Shown here piece after piece: positions 48,962-62,559 of a DNA stretch of 64,000 nt; position 1 is the stretch's first letter; each line of letters begins with the position of its first letter. Below the pieces are notes generated by a model, which was not told where the DNA came from, did not search any database, and saw only the letters and a list, made by a program, of their open reading frames with translations. The stretch lies in assembly GCA_034766995.1 (NCBI GenBank), contig CM068320.1, forward strand, positions 8,316,001 through 8,380,000, read 5' to 3'. A program made the position numbers and the translations under genes. This stretch comes from Acanthacorydalis orientalis. Its lineage: Eukaryota; Arthropoda; Insecta; Megaloptera; Corydalidae.

Positions 48962-48986
48962 TTAAAGGCATTGAATTAATTTTTAC

Positions 48987-48989
<3 letters not shown>

Positions 48990-49049
<60 letters not shown>

Positions 49050-49053
49050 TTAC

Positions 49054-49115
<62 letters not shown>
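48990..49115. repeat. Two (TA)n microsatellites
   Basis: TA tracts separated by a short TATGTATTTACAGA segment, starting about 25 bp beyond the piggyBac TTAA. Confidence 0.96.
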
Positions 49116-49118
<3 letters not shown>

Positions 49119-49369
49119 TGTGCTTATATGAATCTGTACATTACATTTATATGTAATTAATAAAAAAATGTTTTTCGTATTACTTCCAAGTTCCATTTTG
49201 AATGTTTTTCAATTATCCAGTAATCCGCGTAGAATTACCTGAATCGGAAATAAAGCGTCGTAACAATTATTTAATAAAAATAATAAAACTCAATTTTCTA
49301 AAGCTCCGTACCTGATTTAATACTTGTACATATTAAATTACATGAAAATACACAGTTCCAATTTAAAAA

Positions 49370-49540
49370 AAATATACACAAAAAAGTCCGTTTGAGCGAA
49401 CGCGCGCGCCGGTTTTATTAAACGCACATCTTTTGTGTATAAATGTATGTATGTATGTTATTAGAACAGTCGTGGTTCTCTTTTTGTTCGAACGGAAGGT
49501 TGGCAATCCGCAGCAACGTCGGGATGGAAAAAATTATTTT
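49370..49540. promoter_or_regulatory. GC-rich islet, possible regulatory element
   Basis: Contains GCGAACGCGCGCGCCGG and a second CpG-bearing part near 49495-49525. There is no open frame. Function is inferred from composition alone. Confidence 0.2.
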
Positions 49541-49739
49541 CAGTTATGAATTTTCGCTAAGTTCATCAATTCCACTAAATAATACAAACGTTTCAAACCG
49601 CTGAATCTCTTAAACTTTTAATGAAGTTTCGAAAATTGTATTTCCCTCTAGTTATATACAGACGTCGTCTGAAATGGGTAGTTTGAAATTCTCCCATACT
49701 CTCACTCATTCTTCATCCGTCTACCTCCTTCTACCTTTA

Positions 49740-49742
<3 letters not shown>

Positions 49743-49814
<72 letters not shown>

Positions 49815-49845
49815 TCTCTCTCTCACATATATATATATATATATA
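49743..49845. repeat. (TA)n microsatellite with CTCTCTCTC insert
   Basis: Long TA run, a short CT run near 49814-49824, then more TA. Confidence 0.96.
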
Positions 49846-50194
49846 CACAAATTGTTCATACATGTTTCCTTTGTTATACTGTTCAATATTTTCAATTAAA
49901 GTCTGTTACAAAACCAGTTGAACAAGTCAATGTTCAGTATTTCTGTATGTATCAAACATGTTAATAAAAGTACATTTTTTTGTTCTAATTAAAAATAATA
50001 TTTTGTTGTAATAAAACTTATAATTTCATATTTTTACTAAAAAACAATCCATAAGGGTACTTAAAAGAGATTTGATGATTTTCAAAAGAATACGACAGTG
50101 AAATTTGGTAAGTATTTGGTAATGGTCTGTATTTTGGTAAGATCGATTTCGGTTTTATTATTAATTTTGCTTCAAATTGGGCTATTGAATTAAA

Positions 50195-50620
50195 GATTGA
50201 AAAGAAGCAAATAAAACCCATTTTTGGTATGAGTTCAAAACGGATGATAAAGCAGCAGAACCTACTCTTTAACTAACCGATGCTTTTGGTGTAGATACTG
50301 TTAACGAACGTACGGTGCAATGATGGTTCGAAAAATTGTGTGCTGGGGACGAAAGTCTTAAAGATGAAGAAGCTGGGGGAGGGGGCTATGAACATCCTTT
50401 TTCAGTTCGTAACAACCAACTGAAAGCATTATTTGATTCGGAACCACGTACAACAATTCGATAGCTTGCACAAATGTCAGGTGTTAGTCATCTAACAGTT
50501 CTGTACCACTTAAAACAGCTAGGAAATCAAAAAAGCTTGACAAATGGGTGCATAAACTGCAATTATTTTTTCTATCATCCTAATATATCGAGTGTGAATG
50601 CTAAGACTTCACGATGCTGC
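50195..50620 (+). pseudogene. Mariner N-terminal fragment, cecropia-like, copy 2
   Basis: Frames read KKQIKPIFWYEFKTDDKAAE, then GVDTVNERTVQ-WFEKLCAG and DESLKDEEA, then NNQLKALFDSEPRTTIR and VSHLTVLYHLKQLG. The order and residues match the N-terminal DNA-binding half of cecropia-subfamily mariners (the human Hsmar1 type). Stops interrupt at least three positions, and a G-run (GAAGCTGGGGGAGGGGG) replaces the RSGRP segment. Similarity fades after about 50620, before any catalytic residue. Confidence 0.8.
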
Positions 50621-50624
50621 AAAT

Positions 50625-52030
50625 TTCACTGTTCTATAATTATTAAAATGGTATCATTTAATCTGGCTAATAATATTATTTCTACAATTTTAACCTCAAT
50701 GGTTGTCAACATTATACATTTTAAAGAACTTGAGGTTCTTTATTACACACTTAATATTACACATTAATTTATAGCCATTTATCAATTAAAAATTAATCAA
50801 TAACCATTCATGAATTTAAAAATAAATCTATGGATTATTCTTCAAATATATAAAATGTTCTTTTTCAATTTCAATTCAATTTTAAAATAGTGGTTCTCAA
50901 ACTTTTTTTTTGATTCTCTTAATGTTTAAATGAAAGTTAGTGAGTTTTCGGCTCTTTTTTCATAAGTAAAACCAATAAGATTAAAATTTGAGATTAAATA
51001 AATATTTGAATAACTTTAATCATTATTATTATTTTTTTTTTGTAAATGGATAAGAAAAATTAAAACTTAGATTTATATTTTTTAATTTAAAATGAAATTG
51101 AGTTTGTTTACTGCTGAATACTTATTGAAATCTAGATTCAGTTAGTAAAACAGAAATTTAATATTTTTTTTACATTTAATTGTATTCAACTCTGATTTTT
51201 AAGGTGCTTAACGCTTCCATCCCGGTGCCTTTTTAAATCTCTCCGCATCGGTGCAGTAAACATAGTTTACCGCTAATATTTTTTATGAAATTTACTATTT
51301 ATGAAGGAATAGGAGTATTTTTCATTACTCAGCACCATTAGTTCATTAGAACGTCAAGATCAATCCTTATACTAGTGATTAGTATTAATGTAACATGTAT
51401 ATGACAAGAAACTAAGAAATATAATTAAACATATCATGACAAATAATTGCAAATAAAAACACACTGTCAACTGAATTTACTTCATCGAAACAGGATAGTT
51501 AATACCACCATATATCTGCTCATAGTTTAAGAAACTTGGTTTTGGAATATTTTATTTTGTTTCTAATAATTTAATTCTTCTTAATTGAAATATATTTAGG
51601 TTTTATATTTATTGCGAAAAAAATATATCCCGTTATTTTGATTAATGTTACATGTTTAATTAATATATTTATATATTAATTATATATGTTTAATTAATAT
51701 ATTTATATATAAAATCTATTTTTAGTCTAAATTATTATAGGAAAATTTCAATTATTAATCGTAATAATAACTAGAACGTAGATAAGGAAAACGCAAATTA
51801 CTGTATTAAATTCGATAATAAACCCTTTACTAAACGGTACTTTTGAATTTATGTGCAGCTCATATCTTTCACATCTGTTCACAACGTCCTTGAATACAGT
51901 ATTCCTTGTTTGTAGGTATTAAAATCTTGGCAAACAATGTGCTTTGATGAATATAGACAACACAAGTTATATATATATTGAGATACAGTGCATATTTTGG
52001 TTGAAAATGTATCCCTCAAACAAAATGATC
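50625..52030. repeat. AT-rich DNA with a 34-bp tandem duplication
   Basis: A unit beginning ATGTTTAATTAATATATTTA is present at 51652-51685 and repeated from 51686 to about 51711. The rest is unique AT-rich sequence with no gene. Confidence 0.7.
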
Positions 52031-52034
52031 CGTC

Positions 52035-52400
52035 GAATTTACTGGACTTGATCAACAATTAAGCTCATTGAAACATCATACTCAGTTTGCATAATTAGCA
52101 ATAACCATAAACTCGGAGAAACTTGTCTGTACGACGCTCTCTCGTCTAATTCTCTACTTAGTCGTAACACGAACTCTCGATAGTTTGTTGTAGTGTTAAG
52201 TTGTAAACATTGGCGTACGTTGGATGTGTATGTAGAGTCAACATACAGTTTTGTGGTAAACTTAAACGTGTTCTCATATAACGGCGTAACCAGTGGTAGA
52301 GCTTGTGATGGTCGGACGCAGATAGGCATCGTCTAGACTCAACGTCGTGGAGTTTTGTCGTTGTGCTACTAAGTTTCGTGACTCTGAAAAGATTACGTTC
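52035..52400. promoter_or_regulatory. Less AT-rich island with a 96-codon minus-strand frame
   Basis: Balanced composition with multiple CpGs. A minus-strand frame (52329-52039) begins MPICVRPSQALPLVTPLYEN, longer than typical chance frames in this window, but I see no domain and no splice signals. The plus strand has TTTGCATAATTAG, which combines octamer- and homeodomain-like cores. It may be a conserved noncoding element or an unidentified exon. Confidence 0.28.
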
Positions 52401-52507
52401 GTTCTATGTTTTATCATCGTTTATATCATTTACTTAATTCGTGAATTTTTTAAAAGTACATTCTATTAATAAGGTATAATTTTATATAACCATACAAAAT
52501 GCATATA

Positions 52508-53164
52508 CAATAGGACCACCGTATCCGCGTGCTCGGTTTCCGCGGTTTCATTTATCCAAGGTTTACCCCGACCCGAAAGTATTAAATGAAAAATTTCAGA
52601 AAAAAACTATTTTTTAAGAAATAAATGCTAAAATCTATTTAAACTGTGTATTTATAAGATATTTTCCATTGCTTCAACGTTTCTTAAGAGTTAAGTTAAA
52701 GCGGCAGAATACTATTTATTCAAGAGAGAAAGAGAGAGAGAGAAAGATAAAAATTATAATATACAATATGTTTTATTATCATTTAACCTGTTAGCTGTAC
52801 ATGACGAGTACACTCGTCATGAAGATGAATTTGAGCAATAAAGTTATTGATTTTTCAAGAGAATCAAATGCCATTTGGTTACAATGTAATTCAGTTTTAC
52901 AGTAGCAGCATATACTCTGTGTTTGATGAGTATACTCGTCATTACTTCATATTTGCGACACAACGTAGGTACACACTTTTAAAATAGAGCGGCACAGCTA
53001 ACAGGTCAATATTGTTAATGTATTATTGTGCTTAATTTATCAATTAAACTTTATCATAGGCATGTATGTAAATGAAAATCGACATATATTTGGGTTCGCT
53101 ATTATCCTCGATTTCGGGTATCCGCCATAGATCTTGAAACGTATTACCCACGGATACGGTGGTC

Positions 53165-53170
<6 letters not shown>
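52508..53170. mobile_element. Tigger-type non-autonomous element hosting a nested MITE
   Basis: The left end reads CAATAGGACCACCGTATCCG and the reverse complement of the right end reads CTGTAGGACCACCGTATCCG, a near-perfect terminal inverted repeat. TA flanks both sides (52506-52507 and 53171-53172). The CCGTATCCG core resembles Tigger-class termini known from vertebrates and arthropods. It has no coding sequence. Its interior is interrupted by another small element. Confidence 0.82.
52787..53005. mobile_element. PiggyBac-type MITE nested in the Tigger-type element
   Basis: Termini CCTGTTAGCTGT (52787-52798) and ACAGCTAACAGG (52994-53005) are exact reverse complements. The left flank is TTAA (52783-52786) and the right flank TCAA, a one-base variant of the duplicated TTAA target. 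Inside each end lies a palindrome: ATGACGAGTACACTCGTCAT at 52801-52820 and ATGAGTATACTCGTCAT near 52927-52943. The 219-bp length and TTAA target fit piggyBac-derived MITEs. Confidence 0.78.
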
Positions 53171-53226
<56 letters not shown>

Positions 53227-53227
53227 C

Positions 53228-53260
<33 letters not shown>

Positions 53261-53262
53261 AA
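53171..53262. repeat. (TA)n(GA)n microsatellite at the Tigger-type end
   Basis: The tract starts at the target TA of the preceding element and ends in a GA run, followed by a 20-bp tandem (TTCACTTATTATGATTATGA) near 53269-53305. Confidence 0.93.
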
Positions 53263-53565
53263 GAGGAATTCACTTATTATGATTATGATTCACTTATTAT
53301 CACTTGCAATTTTTGATAACAATATCTGGTTGATAACATTAAACAGAGGATAAAAAATTTTCATTATTGAACTCAATTTATTACAAACAATTTTGAAATT
53401 TGTACAATTTGTATTTATCACAAACTGTATACTTAATACATTACGTATTTATATATGCTACATTTCTTACAAACAACATAAAATTTATTTGAAAAACGTA
53501 TCAAGTGTTTGCGTTCATTAGCTCTTGAATATAATTCTCATTGTCATAATGTTTTTCGAAGTTTG

Positions 53566-54282
53566 TTACTCTATATTGCACACCACGACGAAGAATGTGT
53601 AGCTTCTTGCATGTGGGCATAAGTTGAAGAAACTTCTGAAATTTCTTCTTCTGTAATTAGGTCTATTTTCTTTAGATAATTTGGAGTTATTGTCAGCAAC
53701 ATCTTGGCATACTTTCGATACAATCATTATAACCGCATCTTCAATATTGCTATCTATATCCACCTAATTTTCAAATTCATCTTTCGACATACCGCCTAGT
53801 ATTCTTTCACAAATATCAACTGTAAGGTCAGGTTTTTCGGAAGCAGGAGTTTTAGCATTCATTTTAGAAAATCCACCTTTTTGGAAGCAGTTTTTGACAG
53901 TGTTCTCTGAGATTTGTTTCAAAGACATTGCTAGGAAATGCAATGCATCAAGAAGAGAAATCTTTCTTGCAATTGCATTTGCATGAGATTGATCTTGAAT
54001 TTCATCAAGTTCAGGTATAATTTGCGCACGATTTTTCCTATGATAATAATCTTTTAAAATTCATATGATACCCTAGTCACCCAGTTGAATTAACGGTGTA
54101 AAGAAGATCTAATAAGAATTCTTATCATTTGTCCCCAAGTGTAATTATCAGAATTGATAACAATAGGTGGATTTGATTATAATGGACTAATTATTCTTAA
54201 CTAATTTTATATAGAGTGTTTTGGAACCCACCGATTTTGATAACAATAACCACTTGATAACTTGAATATAATAACCGGATTC

Positions 54283-54286
<4 letters not shown>
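53566..54286 (-). pseudogene. Tigger-like transposase C-terminal fragment with terminus
   Basis: The minus strand reads RKNRAQIIPELDEIQDQSHA, then KISLLDALHFLAMSLKQISE and NTVKNCFQKGGFSK, matching the C-terminal region of pogo/Tigger transposases (DALxFIxxAWxxVxxxTIxNCFxKAGF). A stop follows FEN near 53763 and the frame continues VDIDSNIEDAVIMIVSKVCQ. The DDE core is missing. The outer right edge, reverse complemented, reads GTGGAATCCGGTTATTATAT, a Tigger-like terminus, beside a TA tract at 54287. Three direct copies of a TTGATAACAATA motif lie near 53311, 54155 and 54236. Confidence 0.75.

Positions 54287-54374
<88 letters not shown>
54287..54374. repeat. (TA)n microsatellite at the Tigger-like end
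   Basis: TA run with one AACATA interruption, beginning where the Tigger-like terminus stops. Confidence 0.95.
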
Positions 54375-54379
<5 letters not shown>

Positions 54380-54381
<2 letters not shown>

Positions 54382-56030
54382 TCACATAACATTGAATGCA
54401 TTTATTACCGTATAACAAAAAAATATGCTATATTGACATAACTATGTTTTTAATATTGTAGCTTAATTTACTTTCTTAAATGAGTGTTTCATTTTCTCAT
54501 AAACCATGAAAAATATTTTTGATGAAAAATGTTGAATGGTTGATAATTGCTTATTTTTAAGACGATGCTATTATTTTGAAAACACTAAGATACAAAAAAT
54601 ATTTGAATAATTTTTATCAGACAATGTTTTAAGAGAGAGTCAAAATTTATTTGTAAAAATTAAATTACCAATTGTAAAATATCGTAAAAATTCTTTTATA
54701 AATAACAAAATATAAAAAAAACATTATGTAATGGAGCTACAAATAAAATTGTACCCGATTTTTCATCAACAGTTTGCACACAATAATCAAATAAACGTAT
54801 TAATAAATGAATTCATCGAAACCGTGTACGAAAACAGAAAAATTGGTCATCTGAAATGATTTGCTCCCAAAACAATAGCATTTCCTATTAATAAAAGCTA
54901 TTTGAGATTAAATGTTTACAAAAAAAGATTAGTTTTCAATAAACTACATTATTGAAAACAAAAAAGAAAGTATAATCACGTTGTCTACTTCTTTTCGCGC
55001 AAATTAAATCCAGAAAAATTATTTACGGATGAAAAACATTAATACGGAAGAAAAGTTCAATAAGTAAAACAGATATATTTATCTTCAAATATCTTGAGAT
55101 ATATTTATCTTCAAATATCTAAAAATAATTTTAGAAATATATTTTAGATAAATGGATTTAAAATATATTTTAAATATACGAGTATTTATCTACAAATATC
55201 TTGAGCAAATTCTGAAATACTTGAAAATGATTGGAGAGGTCTTCATTTAGCATTAGTTAAGTTTTATAAGGCTATTTGTTGTGATGACGTGAATGAACTG
55301 TATTATTTTAGTACAATATATGGCTCCCAAATCCGATTATAATTTATAGACTACTACAAAATCTAGATTAGAGAAATGCCAATCTTCTATTATTAAATAA
55401 TATACATTTTCCTCTGACGTCACTTTTATTATTTTGCTTTATATCCATATGCAAAATTTGATCGAAAGCTTCATGATTGAATTTCAAATAGATTTGTGTT
55501 CAGTACCTTCACAACCCTCTCCAGATCAGGTGATTAATCTATTTTCTCCGATATGTTGACCTCTTTTTAACACAAATATTAATTTTCTATAACTAATTAA
55601 AATATCGAACAACTTTTCAACGGATGCTGTAATAGATGAATGGTGATTGAAACGAATAATAATTATTTATTTTAATATATTTGCTATTCATTTTTATGCA
55701 AAATATTTCCTAAATTCATGGTTGATGTCATTCAAAATAAATTGAGTCATAGTATTTAAAAAAATATACAGTGCATAGTAATTATATAACGCAAGTAAAT
55801 ATTACTTATTACATATTATAAATTCAATTATTTACACTCAAAATGATTTTGTTAATAAGTATGATAAAAGTTGCATGATTAAATATAATACTATAAAAGC
55901 TACTAATTAGCTACGAAAAATTATAAAGCTAGCCACCTAAACATAAATAAATATAATTCCCATTATTTCGTCGATAAAAAAAGATTGAACAGTGAAATAA
56001 GCTTTCATGTATGAAAACGAAAATCATTTA
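54380..56030. repeat. AT-rich DNA with a 26-bp tandem duplication
   Basis: A unit starting AGATATATTTATCTTCAAAT lies at 55071-55096 and is repeated at 55097-55120, with a diverged third copy near 55185-55205. Otherwise unique and without recognisable genes. Confidence 0.65.
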
Positions 56031-56034
56031 AGCG

Positions 56035-56740
56035 GTGACCCAATAAATATTTCATAGTCGTATTGCAATCGCTTCTAAAATGACCTTCTTTCACGTTGAA
56101 TTTTATGACTCGCGAAAATCTCATCGCGTTTTCTATAAAGCTCGGCGACGAAAAAACGGACAACGTCAACGGCTTTCTTCGTATGAGACATTACAAAGCA
56201 GCATCAATACTAACAGCATCAGTGGATCATACAGTTCTTTTTTTTTCAAAATGAATATACGCATTATATATATATATATATATACACACTTATATGAATG
56301 TATCTATATACACATGTTTGTATGGATTGAACGGACATTGCTACTGCACATTGAGCTTCTACCATACTCGTCCTCGCACCATCCCCCATACACCAATATT
56401 ATCGTGTTTCACCCTGTCTATATCATGTTATATTCATACGAGCATAGAATATTTAACTAGTGGTCACTTCGAGATACGAACGACTAAATATATTCAAAAC
56501 TGACCCCTCGGGCTAGATCGCATTTAAAATTCAAATGTCCATAATGTATTGAATACATGATATGCATAAATAACGGGCAACGAAACGCCATACACACTTT
56601 TACCACCACCTTATCTTACCTGTCACGCGGCTACAGAATGGATGTTGTTTTTTGAAGGTATAAACTTACACACACACGTTTCGGTATCTTTCGCGATAGA
56701 CGCATGGGGTATTCAACCTGTCAAGACCATTCACACGTCT
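56035..56740. promoter_or_regulatory. Less AT-rich segments, possible conserved noncoding DNA
   Basis: Two stretches (about 56085-56240 and 56440-56740) have CpGs and balanced composition around a short TA run (56266-56284). The first lies in a 126-codon plus-strand frame (56080-56460) that runs through the TA repeat, so it is unlikely to be coding. TGATATGCATAAATAA near 56560 has a POU-like core. Function unproven. Confidence 0.22.
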
Positions 56741-56783
56741 AACTATTTAATCATCCCTTATATGTATCTATCTATCTATTTAT

Positions 56784-56787
<4 letters not shown>

Positions 56788-56842
<55 letters not shown>
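56788..56842. repeat. (TA)n microsatellite
   Basis: TA run preceded by TATC and CA units. Confidence 0.96.
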
Positions 56843-56846
<4 letters not shown>

Positions 56847-56879
56847 TACAAATATACAAATTGATGATGATGTCTTAAC

Positions 56880-57490
56880 CCAATATTTATTAGTTTGTTT
56901 TAATAATTAAAAGGGTTTGCAGTGGGTATTTGATATTCTTACCAGATATTTCACATATCATTTACAAGTCGTTTTAGGTAATTTTCTACGAGTGTTCAAA
57001 ACCAACAGTAATGGTTAACCTGCCTATTTACAAACTTTACATTTAACAAATCAATAATTCATCCAAAATTATTACTTTCTTAAATGGAAATGAAATATAA
57101 ATTTTGCTGATGTTAACCTCATATTATATTTAATAATTATTTAACAGTTACATTTAATTTCAAATGAAACTCGTTTCGTTTAATCTTTATTGTGTTGTTT
57201 TCCCGTGCAACTGTCGTTCATTATTATATACAAAATTAATCATCATTAGGTACATTTTGAAGTTTTCTTTTTAAGATATGCTTGATAATGACAAAAATCA
57301 AAACTAGTCGTAAAAGAAACGAATTTTTCCGTAACTTATTGGAATCTTAAAGAATAATGTTTCATTTAGACTTTGGTCTCTTCAGTCTTTAAAATGTAAA
57401 AAAGGTAAAAATTAGAGTATATTTGTTTTTATGTTATTGAATAAAATATATACGATTTTACCGTTTCGAATAAAGGAAAAAATACTCTTT
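56880..57490. other. Unique AT-rich DNA, no gene seen
   Basis: Nothing recognised on either strand. Confidence 0.5.
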
Positions 57491-57494
57491 CTCT

Positions 57495-57506
57495 CTATCT
57501 ATCTAT

Positions 57507-57557
<51 letters not shown>
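57495..57557. repeat. (TCTA)n(TA)n microsatellite at a mariner end
   Basis: TCTA repeats pass into a TA run that ends at the terminus of the next mariner. Confidence 0.95.
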
Positions 57558-57558
<1 letters not shown>

Positions 57559-57698
57559 AGGAAAGTTGAAAAGCAACATGGTTTGTTAACTTTCTGAGGG
57601 AGAGGAGGACAGATATATAAGTTTTCATATAGTTCCATTCCTTTTAGTAACGCATATAAAGTTGCAAGTCATTCTGCAATTAATTATTCGTTAAACAG

Positions 57699-59553
<1,855 letters not shown>

Positions 59554-59621
59554 AGTACACTTTGAATTTGAAGCTATTGTCGCTAATATCGAACCAAGTT
59601 TCTTTTTAAAATGCCCTAATA

Positions 59622-59623
<2 letters not shown>

Positions 59624-59678
<55 letters not shown>
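59624..59678. repeat. (TA)n microsatellite
   Basis: TA run beginning about 8 bp beyond the mariner right end. Confidence 0.96.
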
Positions 59679-59682
<4 letters not shown>

Positions 59683-59684
59683 CT

Positions 59685-60245
59685 GAAAATTAATTTAGAG
59701 TGTATTTGTCATTCTAAAAAAATATTGAGGTGTGCCGCATTAACGTAACACACCAAGAATTTATCGGCAAATCTATATAACTATATTTAAATAAAAAGTT
59801 AACTTTTATTAAAATATATATTTGCATGTCGTCTAAATTTTTGTTAAATGTCAAGTTTAGAAGTGAATTATCTCATGTGAATAAGACTTGTATCGTTTTC
59901 TTGCAGTCTCTGTTTTTCAGTTATTATTTATTTTTTAATTAACAATAATTTCAACTCTTCTTCTAGTTAAGTGTTCGATCTTTAAAAAAAATTTATTTTA
60001 GATTTAATACGTTTGTAAAGACTTATTTACTATGTCCTTTATTCTGTTAAAGCATTCAAAGTCTAATTTTACTGCCAATATCCAAAAAGATTAAATGAAA
60101 AGTAAACTTAAAGGAAAATTGTGTTAGGTAACTGGAACATCAGCTTTACGTTTGATTAATTTTATTCTTGGAAATGCGCAGGACAGTTATTTTTTAGGTG
60201 ATTTAAACAATAAATGTGTGTATTAATTAGAAAAAGAATAAACTT
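59685..60245. other. Unique AT-rich DNA, no gene seen
   Basis: Nothing recognised. Confidence 0.5.
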
Positions 60246-60249
60246 ATTA

Positions 60250-60403
60250 CAGTGGACGAGGTTTTCTCTGCATATTCATGAAAGTAAATTGTTGTAAAAG
60301 TGAATGTTTAAATGGAGATATATGCAGCCTAAAACCCATGTGGACATTTTCTCACTATAACCGTGAATTCATTATACCAATGTTTATATAACCGAATTTA
60401 TCT
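60250..60403. mobile_element. Possible Tigger-like terminus or short MITE
   Basis: Read on the minus strand from 60403, the sequence starts CAGATAAATTCGGTTATATA and continues with ATAATGAATTCACGGTTATA, the repeated TTATA/AATGAA style of pogo/Tigger termini, flanked by TA. A TTACAGTGGACGAGG near 60250 could be the opposite end, but its match is weak. Confidence 0.35.
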
Positions 60404-60407
60404 GTAA

Positions 60408-60423
60408 TATATATATACATATA

Positions 60424-60470
<47 letters not shown>

Positions 60471-60528
60471 GTATGTATATATAGAGAGAGGAGAGGGAGG
60501 GAGGAAGGGAGGGAGGGAGGAATAGAGA
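60408..60528. repeat. (TA)n followed by (GAGG)n-type purine tract
   Basis: TA run to about 60466, TATG, then a purine-only G/A stretch with GGGA and GAGG units (60483-60528). Confidence 0.95.
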
Positions 60529-60529
60529 G

Positions 60530-61110
60530 ACAGTTGTCGTATTACAATAAGAGAACACTTGTTCGCATTGTTTAAAAATAGCAATACATGTTAATAATAA
60601 TATATGTTAAATGTAATATATGTTAAAAATAGCAATATATGTTAAATGTAATAGCAATATAATTATAGATTGAAATGTTTCTCATTGTATATACTATTCA
60701 AATTTTGGCTATTGGATTGTAATTTATTTACATACGTTCAGTACTTTTTAAACATCAAAACGAGAATAATTAGTTGGTAGTAAAATGAAGACTATAAAAA
60801 TTGTACTTTCGAACCTTCAGAATTTTGTAATAAATGACATTTAAAGAAAGTGTGTATCATATATAACGGTAAAATTTTAAATGATTAAAATGAAATGATT
60901 TTTTATGTGAAATTTGCGGATTAATAAAAAATTCAACAAATTTCCTTATAAAATGTCATTAAAGATCAATCTGTAAATAGTTGTTAGTTAATTTAAATTT
61001 ATGTAAACTTAAAAAAGTCATTTTAATGTTATTACAGATTTAAAGAATATGATTAACTTATGCTTTCAATTAGTTACACCTTTGATATAAACAAATAATA
61101 TAAATTAAAA
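60530..61110. repeat. AT-rich DNA with short local duplication
   Basis: ATATATGTTAAATGTAA occurs twice and AAAATAGCAATA also twice between about 60572 and 60655, a local duplication. No gene seen in the rest. Confidence 0.6.
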
Positions 61111-61119
61111 TTTTGGTAT

Positions 61120-61660
61120 GTCGAACAAGCGGTCTCAAGGTTGTCTGAAATTTTTCCATCTTTTAATTTCGTGAATGCGACCGCTTCATCCACCGCCCAC
61201 TTTCCTCACACACAGCCCGACATTGCCGGATTGCAGAAAGTCTGAAAAGCGCGGTTTCATTTCCAGAACAGTTTACCAACTTTAAATATTTAATTTCGAC
61301 GGCCGGTGTTTGCAGCGCGCTAAACTTTTATTTATATTTATTACGCGTATGCCGTTTCATAGTCAACCCTTGTAAGCAATAATTTCGCTTTAGACATAAC
61401 AATTCATAATGCGACCTTTGCGGTCAGCAAAATGTCCTAAACGGCAATAATCAACATTACACAGTGTCATTTCGGCGAGTGTTTGTTTACACATGGAGCG
61501 TATATCATTCTGTTTTGCAGTGGTGCTTCGAATTTAATGAACGCAGATGTGCTGTTGACGTAGTGGCTGGTAGATCCGACGATAGATTTTTAAACGTTTC
61601 CCATTCGGAACAATTTTTTAACGATCTGTTATCATATTAAAAGAAAATGGTTTGTCCTGA
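61120..61660. promoter_or_regulatory. Largest less AT-rich island, candidate conserved noncoding element
   Basis: About 500 bp of balanced, CpG-containing sequence without any open frame of note and without transposon similarity. It includes GACGGCCGGTGTTTGCAGCG and a TTTATATTTATTACGCG segment. Sustained moderate GC without coding potential in this AT-rich setting suggests selective constraint, as in a developmental enhancer. This is inference only. Confidence 0.3.
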
Positions 61661-61664
61661 CTTG

Positions 61665-62555
61665 TCAGTAGCGTGCGTAATTTTTTTTAAAAATATTCCA
61701 TGAAAATCGCTCTGTTTATAAGAAATTAGTTCTGTGTATGAGAAGTATTTTTATTTGATTTCATTTAATTAGTTATTTTTATTATTTTGAATTGAATGAC
61801 AACATTCAACATGAAACCAGTTAAATCAGATACAAACCGGTGTTGTAATTTTAAAAAAATATTTCGAAAGTAAAACCATATTATTGTGTGTAATACTTTT
61901 TCCATTTTATAATGTATATATGTTGTTTATCATTTTTAATTAAAGGAATTAAAAATGTTAGATTTTTTAAATTCTCAATTCATGAAACATTACAAACAGT
62001 GTATTTTTTAATTAGATTTATTTGAAATAGAAATTAAGAAACACCTATGAAATTAATTATGTCAGTATGTTACAAATGAAGTATCGAATTTTAAAGTCGC
62101 ATGATGTTGGCCACGTTTTAATAAATTAAAAATGTCTGTGTATCAATTTTTTATTTTAAATTAAAGCGTAAGGCCTACTTTAAATAAGTTATTTTTGTTT
62201 TTGTCACTAAATTAAGTTGAGTGATCCGTAACAAATTGAAATGGTTGATGTATCTAAGTTACATTCGTATAATTTTCTTAATGAGTTCGGCACAATTCTG
62301 CGAGAAAATGTCGGAATGTTAGTAAAGTTTTTGAGAATGACACAACTAATGAACAGGTAAGATAATGCTGATTCAAGAAATTTCAAGCAGAATATAAATA
62401 ATCGTTTTTTGCACGCAGAGTTGGAAAATAAAATTTTACAAGAAAAAAATTATGCAGAAAACTTATACAAGTAATTTATATTAATTAATAGACATTACTA
62501 TATGGTTTCATGATAAAACGATCAGCACAAATACCACAAAAGATTCCTCCTATTC
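61665..62555. other. Unique AT-rich DNA, no gene seen
   Basis: Nothing recognised before the mariner remnant. Confidence 0.5.
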
Positions 62556-62559
62556 CTGG

